DNA from: Sinorhizobium sojae CCBAU 05684
GTDB taxonomy: Bacteria; Pseudomonadota; Alphaproteobacteria; Rhizobiales; Rhizobiaceae
Assembly: GCF_002288525.1 (NCBI RefSeq)
Contig: NZ_CP023067.1
Coordinates: 3,327,001-3,391,000 of the forward strand
Direction: 5' to 3'
DNA: 64,000 bases
The number at the start of each line of letters is the position of its first letter. The stretch's first letter is position 1. The translations under genes were made by a program, and so were the position numbers. Below the pieces are notes generated by a model. That model searched no databases and was not told where the DNA came from. It saw only the letters and a program-made list of their open reading frames with translations. Below are positions 20,512-28,249 of the stretch, one piece after another.

Positions 20512-21390
20512 CTACGGTATTGACTGGAGTAGCGTTTCCCGCGCGGACTTCAGATGCCTGCGGCAAGCCTGTTCCACCTGTTTCGGGTCGCGCGACTGAA
20601 GCGCCGCGATATAGGCGAGATGCTCTTCGAGCGCGCGGGCATTGCGTCCGCGCGCATTCGCCTTGTTCCACTGGTAATGGTAGTGGAAGATGATCGCGAT
20701 GATGTCGTAGAAATCGACGATGAAGCGGTTGCTGGACGATTTGTGAACCAGCAGGTGGAAGCGCTCGTCGAGCTCGGAGAATTCCCTGTAGCGTTCGTCG
20801 ATATCCGCAAGGATTTCCCGATGCACGGCCTCGATCTTCTTCAGCTCCTCCCAGGCCGAATGGTCCTCCGGCAGGGTGACGAAGCGGGCGGCGGAACGAA
20901 GTTCGAACATTTCCCTGACTTCCGTCAGCTCAAGCGCGAAATCGCGGGTAAATCCCTTGAGCACCCAATGGCTGTTCGGCCGTTTCTCGATCAGGCCGAA
21001 GCGGCTGAAGCGGATCAGGAATTCGCGCACGCTTGTCGTGCCGGTGCCGATCTCCCGGGCGAGCTCCAACTCGTTGATCTGCATGCCGGGTTCGGCGCCG
21101 CCCGCAAGAATTCGCCGCATGAAGCTGCGCTCGATGATCTCGGCAAGCGAACTGGTCTCCTCCGATGGAAAATAGTCGGAAGGCTCCGGGCGGCGCAGCA
21201 CGGTCTTGCGCCGCTTATCCCAGCTGATCAGCTTGAGCTCCTCGCAGCGCGCGAGAATAGCGCGAACGGTCGTGCGGCTGACGCCAAGAAGCTGCCCAAG
21301 CTCCGGCTCGGAAGGCAGTGCAGGGGTCTCAGCCATCTGCGTGAGGCAGCGGTTGAAGGCATCCTTGAAGACAGTGTTCTGTTTCGCCAT
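20512..21390 (-). CDS. GntR-type transcriptional regulator with two winged-helix domains and an FCD-like domain
   Basis: The 292-residue product has an unusual layout. Residues about 15-68 form one GntR-like winged helix (LPSEPELGQLLGVSRTTVRA). Residues about 80-150 form a second (INELELAREIGTGTTSVREF, then GLIEKRPNSHWVLKGF). From about residue 155 an FCD-type ligand domain follows (LTEVREMFELRSAARFV, ELDERFHLLVHKSSSNRFI). Ordinary FadR/FCD regulators have a single winged helix. It is divergent from the uxaA-family gene and convergent with the aldolase gene. It is the best candidate to bind the two 20-bp dyads at 21538 and 24417 and to sense a pathway intermediate. Confidence 0.9.
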   Translation of the reverse strand: MAKQNTVFKDAFNRCLTQMAETPALPSEPELGQLLGVSRTTVRAILARCEELKLISWDKRRKTVLRRPEPSDYFPSEETSSLAEIIERSFMRRILAGGAEPGMQINELELAREIGTGTTSVREFLIRFSRFGLIEKRPNSHWVLKGFTRDFALELTEVREMFELRSAARFVTLPEDHSAWEELKKIEAVHREILADIDERYREFSELDERFHLLVHKSSSNRFIVDFYDIIAIIFHYHYQWNKANARGRNARALEEHLAYIAALQSRDPKQVEQACRRHLKSARETLLQSIP

Positions 21391-21524
21391 TGGATGTCCT
21401 GCGGTTTGAGTTAATCGCGCTTCGATGGCGTTCGCTTTAGGCGGTTCGTCGGCACTCAGCTAGCCCGACGCCAGGCGGCACCCAACGTTTCGCATCGAAA
21501 ATGCATGTACCCTCATAATAACCA

Positions 21525-21530
21525 TTGACG
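21525..21530 (+). promoter_or_regulatory. Candidate -35 element of the uxaA-family promoter
   Basis: TTGACG lies 15-18 nt before AT-rich -10 candidates (TAGATA at 21546 or ATAAAA at 21549). The operator candidate overlaps the spacer and the -10, as expected for repression. Confidence 0.45.
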
Positions 21531-21537
21531 GTAATCT

Positions 21538-21557
21538 GTCTATTGTAGATAAAAGAC
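21538..21557. promoter_or_regulatory. Candidate sugar-regulon operator, copy 1
   Basis: GTCTATTGTAGATAAAAGAC is a 20-bp imperfect dyad centred on AG. Its right half, TAGATAAAAGAC, is identical to that of the element upstream of the binding-protein gene (24417-24436). The idealised palindrome is GTCTTTTAT-AG-ATAAAAGAC, and this copy has two mismatches in the left arm. It lies 30 nt before the uxaA-family start. Confidence 0.7.
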
Positions 21558-21586
21558 AAAAGCAATGTTCCGGGGAGAGCCAGAAA

Positions 21587-23092
21587 TTGTCTGCACTGTC
21601 GTCGATCCTGCTTTCGCCGGAGGACAATGTCGCCGTTGCCACGACTGCCATCGAGCCGGGTGGAACACTGCCTGGCGGTGCGCGGGCAGCGGTGAGGATC
21701 GACCCCGGCCACAAGGTGGCGATCCGGTCGATTTCGGCAGGCGAACCGGTGGTCAAATATGCCCAGGCGATCGGCCGCGCCACGTCTGAAATCGCCGCGG
21801 GCGATCACGTGCATTCCCACAATCTCGCCTTCGACCAGGACAGGCTCGCAATCGGCGCCCCGGTTCCGCCGGAGGCCGCAAGCGAGGCCGACAAGGCGCG
21901 CACTTTCCTCGGGTACCGCCGTGCGGACGGGCGGGCCGCGACGCGGAACTATATCGGCATTATCGCCAGCGTGAACTGTTCCACCACCGTCTGTCGCGCG
22001 ATTGCCGATGAGGCCAACCGGCGTATCCTGCCGAGGTATGAAGGCATCGACGGCTTCGTGCCGATCGTCCACGATCAGGGCTGCGGCATGTCTTCGACCG
22101 GCGACGGCATGAAAAACTTGCACCGAACACTCGCCGGCTATGCCCGCCACGCCAATTTCGGCGGCGTTCTGATGGTCGGTCTCGGCTGCGAGGTCAACCA
22201 GCTGACGCTTTACGGCCAGAGCGGCGCCGGTGCCGAGAAGCGGCACTTCAACATTCAGGAGGCTGGCGGCTCGCGCCGTTCGGTCGAGCGCGCGCTCGGC
22301 GTGCTCGAGGAGATCGCCAGGGAAGTCGCACCCGCGCGGCGCGTGCCGATCCCGGTCAGCGAGATCATCGTCGGGCTGCAGTGCGGCGGCTCCGACGGCC
22401 TTTCCGGCGTCACCGCCAATCCGGCGCTCGGTGCCGCGGTCGATATCCTCGCCGGTGTCGGCGGCACGGCGATTCTCTCCGAAACCTCCGAAATCTACGG
22501 CGCCGAACATCTCCTGCGCAGCCGCGCCGTCAGTGACACGGTGGCGGCGAAACTCGACGACCTGATTTCCTGGTGGGAGAACTATGTCGCGCTGCACGGC
22601 GCTTCGCTCGACAATAACCCTTCGCCGGGTAACAAAAGGGGCGGCTTGACGACCATTCTGGAAAAGTCGCTTGGCGCCGTCGCCAAGGGCGGCCGCTCTC
22701 CGCTAACCGCCGTCTATAGCTATGCCGAACGCGTGACCGAACACGGCCTGGTCTTCATGGACACGCCCGGCTACGACCCGGTCTCGGCCACGGGCCAGGT
22801 GGCGGGCGGTGCCAACGTCATCGCCTTCACCACGGGCCGAGGCAGTTGCTTCGGCTGTCGGCCGGCGCCGTCGATCAAGCTCACCAGCAATACGGCGCTC
22901 TACCGGGCGATGGAAGAGGACATGGACATCGATTGCGGCGTGATCGCTTCCGGCGAGACGACCGTGGCCGACCTCGGCCGCAGGATCTTCGATCTGATCA
23001 TCGACACGGCTTCGGGTGGCAAGACCAAGAGCGAGCTTTTCGGCTACGGCGATAACGAGTTCGTCCCCTGGCATCTGGGGGCGACGCTTTAA
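21587..23092 (+). CDS. UxaA/GarD-family sugar acid dehydratase
   Basis: Predicted to dehydrate a six-carbon aldonic acid to its 2-keto-3-deoxy derivative. The 501-residue chain joins the N-terminal SAF domain (residues about 10-85, with AGDHVHSHNLAFDQD) and the large UxaA domain (GYRRADGRAATRNYIGII, NCSTTVC, HDQGCGM, GLGCEVNQ, GLQCGGSDGLSGVTANPALG, GRGSCFGCRPAPSIK). These are the altronate/galactarate dehydratase landmarks, including the cysteines expected to hold the metal. The start is probably the TTG at 21587 behind GGGGAG. Altronate is one option, but neighbours point to L-fuconate or a related acid; published work shows this family handles such substrates. Confidence 0.9.
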   Translation: MSALSSILLSPEDNVAVATTAIEPGGTLPGGARAAVRIDPGHKVAIRSISAGEPVVKYAQAIGRATSEIAAGDHVHSHNLAFDQDRLAIGAPVPPEAASEADKARTFLGYRRADGRAATRNYIGIIASVNCSTTVCRAIADEANRRILPRYEGIDGFVPIVHDQGCGMSSTGDGMKNLHRTLAGYARHANFGGVLMVGLGCEVNQLTLYGQSGAGAEKRHFNIQEAGGSRRSVERALGVLEEIAREVAPARRVPIPVSEIIVGLQCGGSDGLSGVTANPALGAAVDILAGVGGTAILSETSEIYGAEHLLRSRAVSDTVAAKLDDLISWWENYVALHGASLDNNPSPGNKRGGLTTILEKSLGAVAKGGRSPLTAVYSYAERVTEHGLVFMDTPGYDPVSATGQVAGGANVIAFTTGRGSCFGCRPAPSIKLTSNTALYRAMEEDMDIDCGVIASGETTVADLGRRIFDLIIDTASGGKTKSELFGYGDNEFVPWHLGATL

Positions 23093-23097
23093 ATGTG

Positions 23098-23222
23098 GGG
23101 CAGCAACTGCCCCTCATCCGGCCTGCCGGCCACCTGCTCTCCGCAAGCGGAGCGAAGGAGACACGCGGCGCTGGCTTCATCCCCTCTCCCCGCCTGGGGG
23201 GAGAGGGCTAGGGTGAGGGGCA
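23098..23222 (+). repeat. Palindromic intergenic repeat, family 2, copy B
   Basis: The block starts CCCCTCATCCGGCCTGCCGG and contains CTCTCCGCAAGCGGAGCG (arms CTCCGC/GCGGAG) and a second palindrome CCCCTCTCCCCGCC/GGGGGGAGAGGG, then GGTGAGGGG. Related to 19540-19650 on the opposite strand. It sits inside the presumed operon between the dehydratase and the reductase genes. Confidence 0.7.
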
Positions 23223-23284
23223 AACTCGTTTCGAACCGAAACGCAGGTGAGAAAAACGCAATCCTTGCAGGGAGGAGACAAGGA

Positions 23285-24304
23285 ATGCAGACGAGAAGGA
23301 TCGGCCGAACCGGCCTCGCCGTGACCGAATACAGCTTCGGCACTGCGGGGCTCGGCGGCCTCTACCGCGAATGCAGGCGCGAGGCGGCCATGGCGACCCT
23401 CGACGCGGCCTGGTCCGCGGGCATACGTTACTTCGACACAGCGCCCTATTACGGGCTCGGGCTCGCCGAGCGCCGGGCCGGCGATTTCCTGCGCGACAAG
23501 CCGCGCGACGATTTCGTGCTCTCGACAAAGGTTGGCCGGCTGTTGCATCCGGTGCCTGAGGACCAGGTTCCCGACTATTCCTACGTCAAGCCGCTGAACT
23601 TCGATGTCAGCTACGACTATAGCTATGACGCGATCATGCGTTCCGTCGAATTGAGCTACGCCCGCCTGGGACTCAATCGCATCGATATCCTTTATGTCCA
23701 CGATATCGGCAGTTACACCCACGGTGCGAAGAAGAACGCGATCTATCTGCGGCAATTGCTCGATTCCGGCCTGAAGGCCTTGGAGGAATTGAAGTCCGGC
23801 GGCGTCATTTCGGCCTATGGTCTCGGCGTCAACGAGGTGCCGGTCTGTCTCGACGTCCTCAGCCGGGCCGATATCGACTGCATCCTGCTCGCGGGCCGTT
23901 ATACGCTACTCGACCGCTCGGCCGTCGAAGAGCTCCTGCCGCTTTGCGAGAAGAAGGGAACGTCGCTCGTGGTCGGCGGCGTCTTCAACTCCGGCATCCT
24001 TGCCACTGGCCCGGTGGAGGGCGCGCATTTCGATTATATGCCGGCGACGGAAGAGGTCAGGACGAAGGTCGCGGCGATGGAGCGGATCGCCGGCGGGCGC
24101 GGCGTGCCGCTCGCCGCCGCCGCGCTCCAGTTCCCGCTTGTCAATCCTTCTGTGGCCTCGGTGCTGATCGGCACCGCAAAGCCTGAAAGTCTCGAGCGGA
24201 ACATGGAGCTTACGCGGCGGCAAGTCACGCTGGAGGAATTCGCGGTCTACGAACCCTTTACGCTCGTGGCACCGGAACTTGGCGACCAGGCCGTCCGGGT
24301 CTAA
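23285..24304 (+). CDS. Aldo/keto reductase, L-fucose/D-threo-aldose 1-dehydrogenase-like
   Basis: Predicted NAD(P)-dependent sugar dehydrogenase oxidising C1 of L-fucose or a similar aldose to the lactone. The 339-residue TIM barrel starts RRIGRTGLAVTEYSFGTAGLGG, and the catalytic tetrad residues are visible: Asp and Tyr in YFDTAPYYGLG, Lys in LSTKVG, His in LYVHDIG. The C-terminal LIGTAKPESLERNMEL is the cofactor site. The longer insert around DYSYVKPLNFDVSYDYSYD is a feature I associate with the D-threo-aldose dehydrogenase group. The ATG at 23285 is preceded by GGAGGA; the upstream open frame is repeat DNA. Confidence 0.87.
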   Translation: MQTRRIGRTGLAVTEYSFGTAGLGGLYRECRREAAMATLDAAWSAGIRYFDTAPYYGLGLAERRAGDFLRDKPRDDFVLSTKVGRLLHPVPEDQVPDYSYVKPLNFDVSYDYSYDAIMRSVELSYARLGLNRIDILYVHDIGSYTHGAKKNAIYLRQLLDSGLKALEELKSGGVISAYGLGVNEVPVCLDVLSRADIDCILLAGRYTLLDRSAVEELLPLCEKKGTSLVVGGVFNSGILATGPVEGAHFDYMPATEEVRTKVAAMERIAGGRGVPLAAAALQFPLVNPSVASVLIGTAKPESLERNMELTRRQVTLEEFAVYEPFTLVAPELGDQAVRV

Positions 24305-24416
24305 TCGGCTGAACCCGTTCGATGGCGGGCAGTGCCGCTTGCGTCGGGAGGAAAGCAGCTAAGGAGAGCGCAAGAAGGCTTGCCAATTCGGATCAGCTGC
24401 ATTAGTGTGAAGAAAT

Positions 24417-24436
24417 GTTTTTTATAGATAAAAGAC
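24417..24436. promoter_or_regulatory. Candidate sugar-regulon operator, copy 2
   Basis: GTTTTTTATAGATAAAAGAC is a 20-bp dyad centred on AG with a single mismatch between arms (perfect inner TTTTAT/ATAAAA). It shares TAGATAAAAGAC with the element at 21538. It lies 70 nt before the start codon of the binding-protein gene and suggests a second regulated promoter for the transporter. Confidence 0.7.
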
Positions 24437-24506
24437 GGTCCGTGGGCACCTGGCGGATCGTTCTCGATAACGGAACAGCAAGGTGTCACTTCAAGAGGAG
24501 AACCCG

Positions 24507-25496
24507 ATGAGCATTGCCAAGCATATTCTTTCCCGCCGTGCCTTTACCGCGCTTGCCGGCGCCGCCTTCATGGCCACCATGGGGCCGATGACATCCTTCG
24601 CCCAGGACGTCAGCGTCCCGATCATCGTCAAGGACACCACCTCCTTCTACTGGCAGATCGTACTGGCGGGCGCACGCCAGGCGGGCAAGGACCTCGGCGT
24701 CAACGTGCCGGAGCTCGGCGCCCAGTCCGAATCGGACATCAACGGCCAGATCAGCATTCTTGAAAACGCCGTCGCCGGCGCGCCGGAAGCCGTGGTCATT
24801 GCGCCGACGGAGTTCAAGGCGCTCGGCAAGCCGATCGACGAGGCCGCCAAGGCCGTGCCGATCGTAGGCATCGATTCTGCTGCCGATTCGAAGTCGTTCG
24901 CCTCGTTCCTGACGACCGACAATGTCCAGGGCGGCCGCATTGCCGCCGACGGGCTTGCCGCGGCGATCAAGGAAGCCACTGGCAAGGAAGAGGGCGAAGT
25001 CGCCATCATCACCAGCCTGCCCGGCGTCGGTTCGCTCGACCAGCGGCGCGAGGGCTTCCTGGATCAGCTGAAGACCAAATATCCGGGCCTGAAAGTCGTC
25101 GCCGACAAATATGCCGACGGCCAGGCGACGACCGGTCTCAACATCATGACCGACCTGATCACCGCCAACCCCAATCTCGTCGGCGTATTCGCCTCCAACT
25201 TGATCATGGCGCAGGGCGCCGGTCAAGCGATTGCCGAGAACAAGCTGGGCGACAAGATCAAGGTCATCGGCTTCGACAGCGATGACAAGACGGTGAGCTT
25301 CTTGAAGGAAGGCGTGCTCGCCGGCCTCGTTGTCCAGGATCCCTATCGTATGGGCTATGACGGTGTGAAGACGGCGCTCGCCGTATCGAAGGGCGAGAAG
25401 GTCGAGGCCAATGTCGACACCGGCGCGAATCTCGTCACCAAGGCCAACATGGCCGATCCGAAGATCGACGCCCTCCTGAACCCCAAGGTGAACTGA
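24507..25496 (+). CDS. ABC transporter sugar-binding protein (CUT2 family)
   Basis: Periplasmic substrate-binding protein of a ribose/monosaccharide-type transporter, 329 residues. The signal peptide contains SRRAFTALAGAAF, a twin-arginine-like motif, and a likely cleavage after SFA in TSFAQDVS. The mature part is a periplasmic-binding-protein fold with VVIAPTEFKALGKPIDEAAK, VPIVGIDSAADS, and GQATTGLNIMTDLI. The ATG at 24507 follows GAGGAG. A strong GC hairpin and a second inverted repeat follow before the ATPase gene. Ligand is inferred to be the sugar degraded by the neighbouring enzymes. Confidence 0.92.
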   Translation: MSIAKHILSRRAFTALAGAAFMATMGPMTSFAQDVSVPIIVKDTTSFYWQIVLAGARQAGKDLGVNVPELGAQSESDINGQISILENAVAGAPEAVVIAPTEFKALGKPIDEAAKAVPIVGIDSAADSKSFASFLTTDNVQGGRIAADGLAAAIKEATGKEEGEVAIITSLPGVGSLDQRREGFLDQLKTKYPGLKVVADKYADGQATTGLNIMTDLITANPNLVGVFASNLIMAQGAGQAIAENKLGDKIKVIGFDSDDKTVSFLKEGVLAGLVVQDPYRMGYDGVKTALAVSKGEKVEANVDTGANLVTKANMADPKIDALLNPKVN

Positions 25497-25513
25497 TCCG
25501 TCGTGATTTGCGT

Positions 25514-25534
25514 CGCGGCGCTTCGCGCGCCGCG
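25514..25534 (+). promoter_or_regulatory. GC-rich stem-loop after the binding-protein gene
   Basis: CGCGGCGC (25514-25521) and GCGCCGCG (25527-25534) form a perfect 8-bp stem with a TTCGC loop, 18 nt past the stop codon, with no T-run. It probably stabilises the upstream mRNA segment or partially terminates, giving more binding protein than membrane parts. Confidence 0.5.
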
Positions 25535-25567
25535 GCCTCATCGACAGCTTTGAATTGACGCATGTCT

Positions 25568-25595
25568 GTCTCCTTTAATCGAGATTTAAGGAGAC
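25568..25595. repeat. Inverted repeat between binding-protein and ATPase genes
   Basis: GTCTCCTT (25568-25575) and AAGGAGAC (25588-25595) are perfect 8-bp arms around a 12-nt AT-rich centre. The right arm carries AAGGAG, like a ribosome-binding site, but no start codon follows at a suitable distance. The role is unknown; an operator or mRNA hairpin is possible. Confidence 0.4.
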
Positions 25596-25661
25596 GATGC
25601 AGCAGGCGCGGCGGCCGGTGGCGAGGAGCCGGCCGCCCCCGGCAATATCGAGGAGGGGAAG

Positions 25662-27203
25662 ATGACCGGGCTTCAAGAGGTCAGCCACCGGCATGATGCC
25701 AAACTCAAGACGGCCGTCGCGAAGGGGGAACCGATCCTGGAGTTGCGCGGCCTGCAGAAGAACTACGGCGCGGTCCAGGCACTGAAGCCCGCATCCATCA
25801 CGTTCCTCTCGGGGGAGATCCATGCCATCGTCGGCGAGAATGGTGCCGGCAAGTCGACGTTGATCAAGCTCCTGACCGGCGTCATTGCGCGCACCGCCGG
25901 CGAGGTGCGCTGGTGCGGCGAGCCGGTGCAGCTTGCGAGCCCCAACGAGGCGATCGCCCGCGGCATCAATGCCGTCCACCAGGAGGTGGTGCTCTGTCCG
26001 CACTTGAGCGTCGCGGCCAGTATGTTCCTCGGCGACGAGATGAACCGCAATGGTCTCATGCGCAAGCGCGCAATGACCGTTGCGGCGCAGGGCGTGCTCG
26101 ACGACCTCGGCTTCGACCTGCCGGCCGACGCCACGCTCGGCAATCTTACCATCGGCCAGCAGCAGCTGGTCGCCACCGCGCGCGCGGCCATGCGCGGCAT
26201 CCGCTTTCTGATCTTCGACGAGCCGACCGCATATCTGACGCGCCAGGAATCCGCACAGCTTTTCCGCCTCATCCGCCGTCTGCAGAGCGAAGGCGTCACC
26301 ATCGTCTATATCAGCCACCGGCTGGAGGAAGTATTCGAGCTCGCCGACCGTGTTTCGGTCCTGCGCGACGGCACCCATGTCGGCACGCGCGAAATCGGTG
26401 AAACCGACGAGGCCGAGCTGATCGCGCTGATGATCAACCGGACCATCGAGCAGATCTACCATAAGGAGCACTTTCCCTTCGGCGAGACGATCCTCGAAAC
26501 ACGCGGGCTTTCGGGCCTAGGCTTTACCGACATATCGCTCTCTGTGAGGGCCGGCGAGATCGTCGGGCTCTATGGGTTGATCGGTGCCGGCCGCAGCGAA
26601 TTCGCCCTCGGCCTCTACGGCCGCCATCCGACCAAAGCCGGCGAGGTCTACTGGCAGGGCAAGAAGGTCGAAATCGACAACGAGCGCAAGGCGATGGAAC
26701 TCGGCATCGCGCTGGCGCCGGAGAGCCGCCGCGATCAGGGGCTCTGCCTCAATCTGCCGATTGGGCTCAACATCAATCTTCCGGTCTTTCGCCGGCTGAC
26801 GCGCGGCCTCACCATCAACCGCGCCGAGGAAGCGGCCAATGCGGACCGCCAGATTCGCGACCTGCAGATCAAGACACCGTCGCGGCATGTGCTCGCCTCG
26901 GCCATGTCCGGCGGCAACCAGCAGAAGATCGTTATCGGCAAATGGCTGAGCCATGGCGCCAAGCTGTTCATCTTCGACGAGCCGACCGTCGGCGTTGATG
27001 TCGGCACCAAGGCGGAAATCTACCGGCTCCTGGCCCAGCTGCTCGAACAGGGCGCAGGGATCATCCTGATCTCCTCCTACCTGCCGGAAGTCTACGAGCT
27101 TGCGGACCGGCTGCACGTCTTTCGCCAGGGCAGGCTGGTGGCGAGCCACGATTACCGCGCCGCGAGCCACGAGGAAGTCTTGGCGCAGGCGATCAACGCG
27201 TGA
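25662..27203 (+). CDS. Sugar ABC transporter ATP-binding protein (two-domain, CUT2 family)
   Basis: Energises uptake with the neighbouring permease and binding protein. The 513 residues contain two nucleotide-binding domains. The first (about 25-250) has Walker A GENGAGKSTLIKLL, a signature read as LTIGQQQLVATA, and Walker B FLIFDEPTAYL. The second (about 270-500) has the degenerate Walker A GLIGAGRSEFA, signature MSGGNQQKIVIGKW and Walker B LFIFDEPTVGVDVG. The degenerate second Walker A is usual in RbsA-like proteins. The ATG has GAGGAGGGG just upstream. Confidence 0.94.
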   Translation: MTGLQEVSHRHDAKLKTAVAKGEPILELRGLQKNYGAVQALKPASITFLSGEIHAIVGENGAGKSTLIKLLTGVIARTAGEVRWCGEPVQLASPNEAIARGINAVHQEVVLCPHLSVAASMFLGDEMNRNGLMRKRAMTVAAQGVLDDLGFDLPADATLGNLTIGQQQLVATARAAMRGIRFLIFDEPTAYLTRQESAQLFRLIRRLQSEGVTIVYISHRLEEVFELADRVSVLRDGTHVGTREIGETDEAELIALMINRTIEQIYHKEHFPFGETILETRGLSGLGFTDISLSVRAGEIVGLYGLIGAGRSEFALGLYGRHPTKAGEVYWQGKKVEIDNERKAMELGIALAPESRRDQGLCLNLPIGLNINLPVFRRLTRGLTINRAEEAANADRQIRDLQIKTPSRHVLASAMSGGNQQKIVIGKWLSHGAKLFIFDEPTVGVDVGTKAEIYRLLAQLLEQGAGIILISSYLPEVYELADRLHVFRQGRLVASHDYRAASHEEVLAQAINA

Positions 27204-27233
27204 CGATTTGAGAAGATTGCAGGGAGGGAAAAG

Positions 27234-28211
27234 ATGAGCGTGGAAACGGTAGAAGGCAGCGTGGCACCGGCGCCGAAGAGGGGCGTCAGCATCCTGTTCG
27301 GTCTCACGCTTCTCGGCCTCTTGCTTGCGCTCTGGTTGGCACTCGGTCTGGCGACCAACGCCTTCTGGACGCCGAACAATATCAGCAATCTCCTTCGCCA
27401 GGGGGCGATGACGGCAATTCTCGCGGTCGGCCAGACCTTCGTCATCATTACGGCCGGCATCGACCTTTCGGTCGGCGCGGTGGTCGGTTTCACCAGCGTC
27501 ATCGTCGCCTGGCTGCTTGCCGCCGGCGTGCCGCTCTGGCTTGCGATCGTCGCGACGCTGGCGATCGGCGTGCTTATCGGCGGCTTTCACGCCTTCGGCA
27601 TCGTCCGAATGGGGCTGCCGCCCTTCATCATCACGCTCGCGACGCTGACCTCGCTGCGCGGCATCGGCCTGCTGATCACCAATGGTTCGACGATCTCGAT
27701 CACCAACGAGGCCTTCACCAATTTTTCCCGCGCCGATTTCCTCGGCATCCCCAGTCTCTTCTGGATGGTGATCTTCGTCGCGGTGCCGGCTTACGTCTTC
27801 CTGCACCTGAGTCGCTTCGGCCGCTATCTCTTCGCGGTCGGTTCGAATCGGGAAGCGGCACGCCTCTCCGGCGTCAACGTCGATCGGACGATCTACCTGG
27901 CTTACATCCTCTCCTCGACCTGCGCCGCCTTTGTCGGCCTGCTTCTGGCCTCGCGCATCGGCATCGGCAACGCCACCCAGGCCGAGGGCTGGGAGTTGCA
28001 GGCGATCGCCTCGTCTGTGATCGGCGGTACCAGCCTCTTCGGCGCCGTCGGCTCGGTCCACGGGCCGCTGCTCGGCGCCTTCATCCTGGCAACCATCAAC
28101 AACGGCGCCAACCTCCTGAACGTCAACTCGTTCTGGCAGCGCATCATCACCGGCCTGCTGATCATCGTCATCGTCTATTTCGACCAGCTCAGGCGACGCG
28201 GATCGCGGTGA
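27234..28211 (+). CDS. Sugar ABC transporter permease (RbsC-like, CUT2 family)
   Basis: Inner-membrane channel of the transporter, 325 residues with roughly eight to ten hydrophobic segments. The family segments GQTFVIITAGIDLSVGAVVGF and GTSLFGAVGSVHGPLLGAF are present. A short cytoplasmic tail ends RRRGSR. It starts 30 nt after the ATPase gene behind GGGAGGG, and its end overlaps the region just before the dehydrogenase gene, so the operon continues. Confidence 0.93.
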   Translation: MSVETVEGSVAPAPKRGVSILFGLTLLGLLLALWLALGLATNAFWTPNNISNLLRQGAMTAILAVGQTFVIITAGIDLSVGAVVGFTSVIVAWLLAAGVPLWLAIVATLAIGVLIGGFHAFGIVRMGLPPFIITLATLTSLRGIGLLITNGSTISITNEAFTNFSRADFLGIPSLFWMVIFVAVPAYVFLHLSRFGRYLFAVGSNREAARLSGVNVDRTIYLAYILSSTCAAFVGLLLASRIGIGNATQAEGWELQAIASSVIGGTSLFGAVGSVHGPLLGAFILATINNGANLLNVNSFWQRIITGLLIIVIVYFDQLRRRGSR

Positions 28212-28249
28212 CGCATGATTGCCCCATGGATCAAACTTCGGAGCGCGCA

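Noticed and set aside
21800..21815. CACGTG in the dehydratase gene (GATCACGTGCAT)
   Set aside because: Only the central hexamer matches parS; the arms do not.
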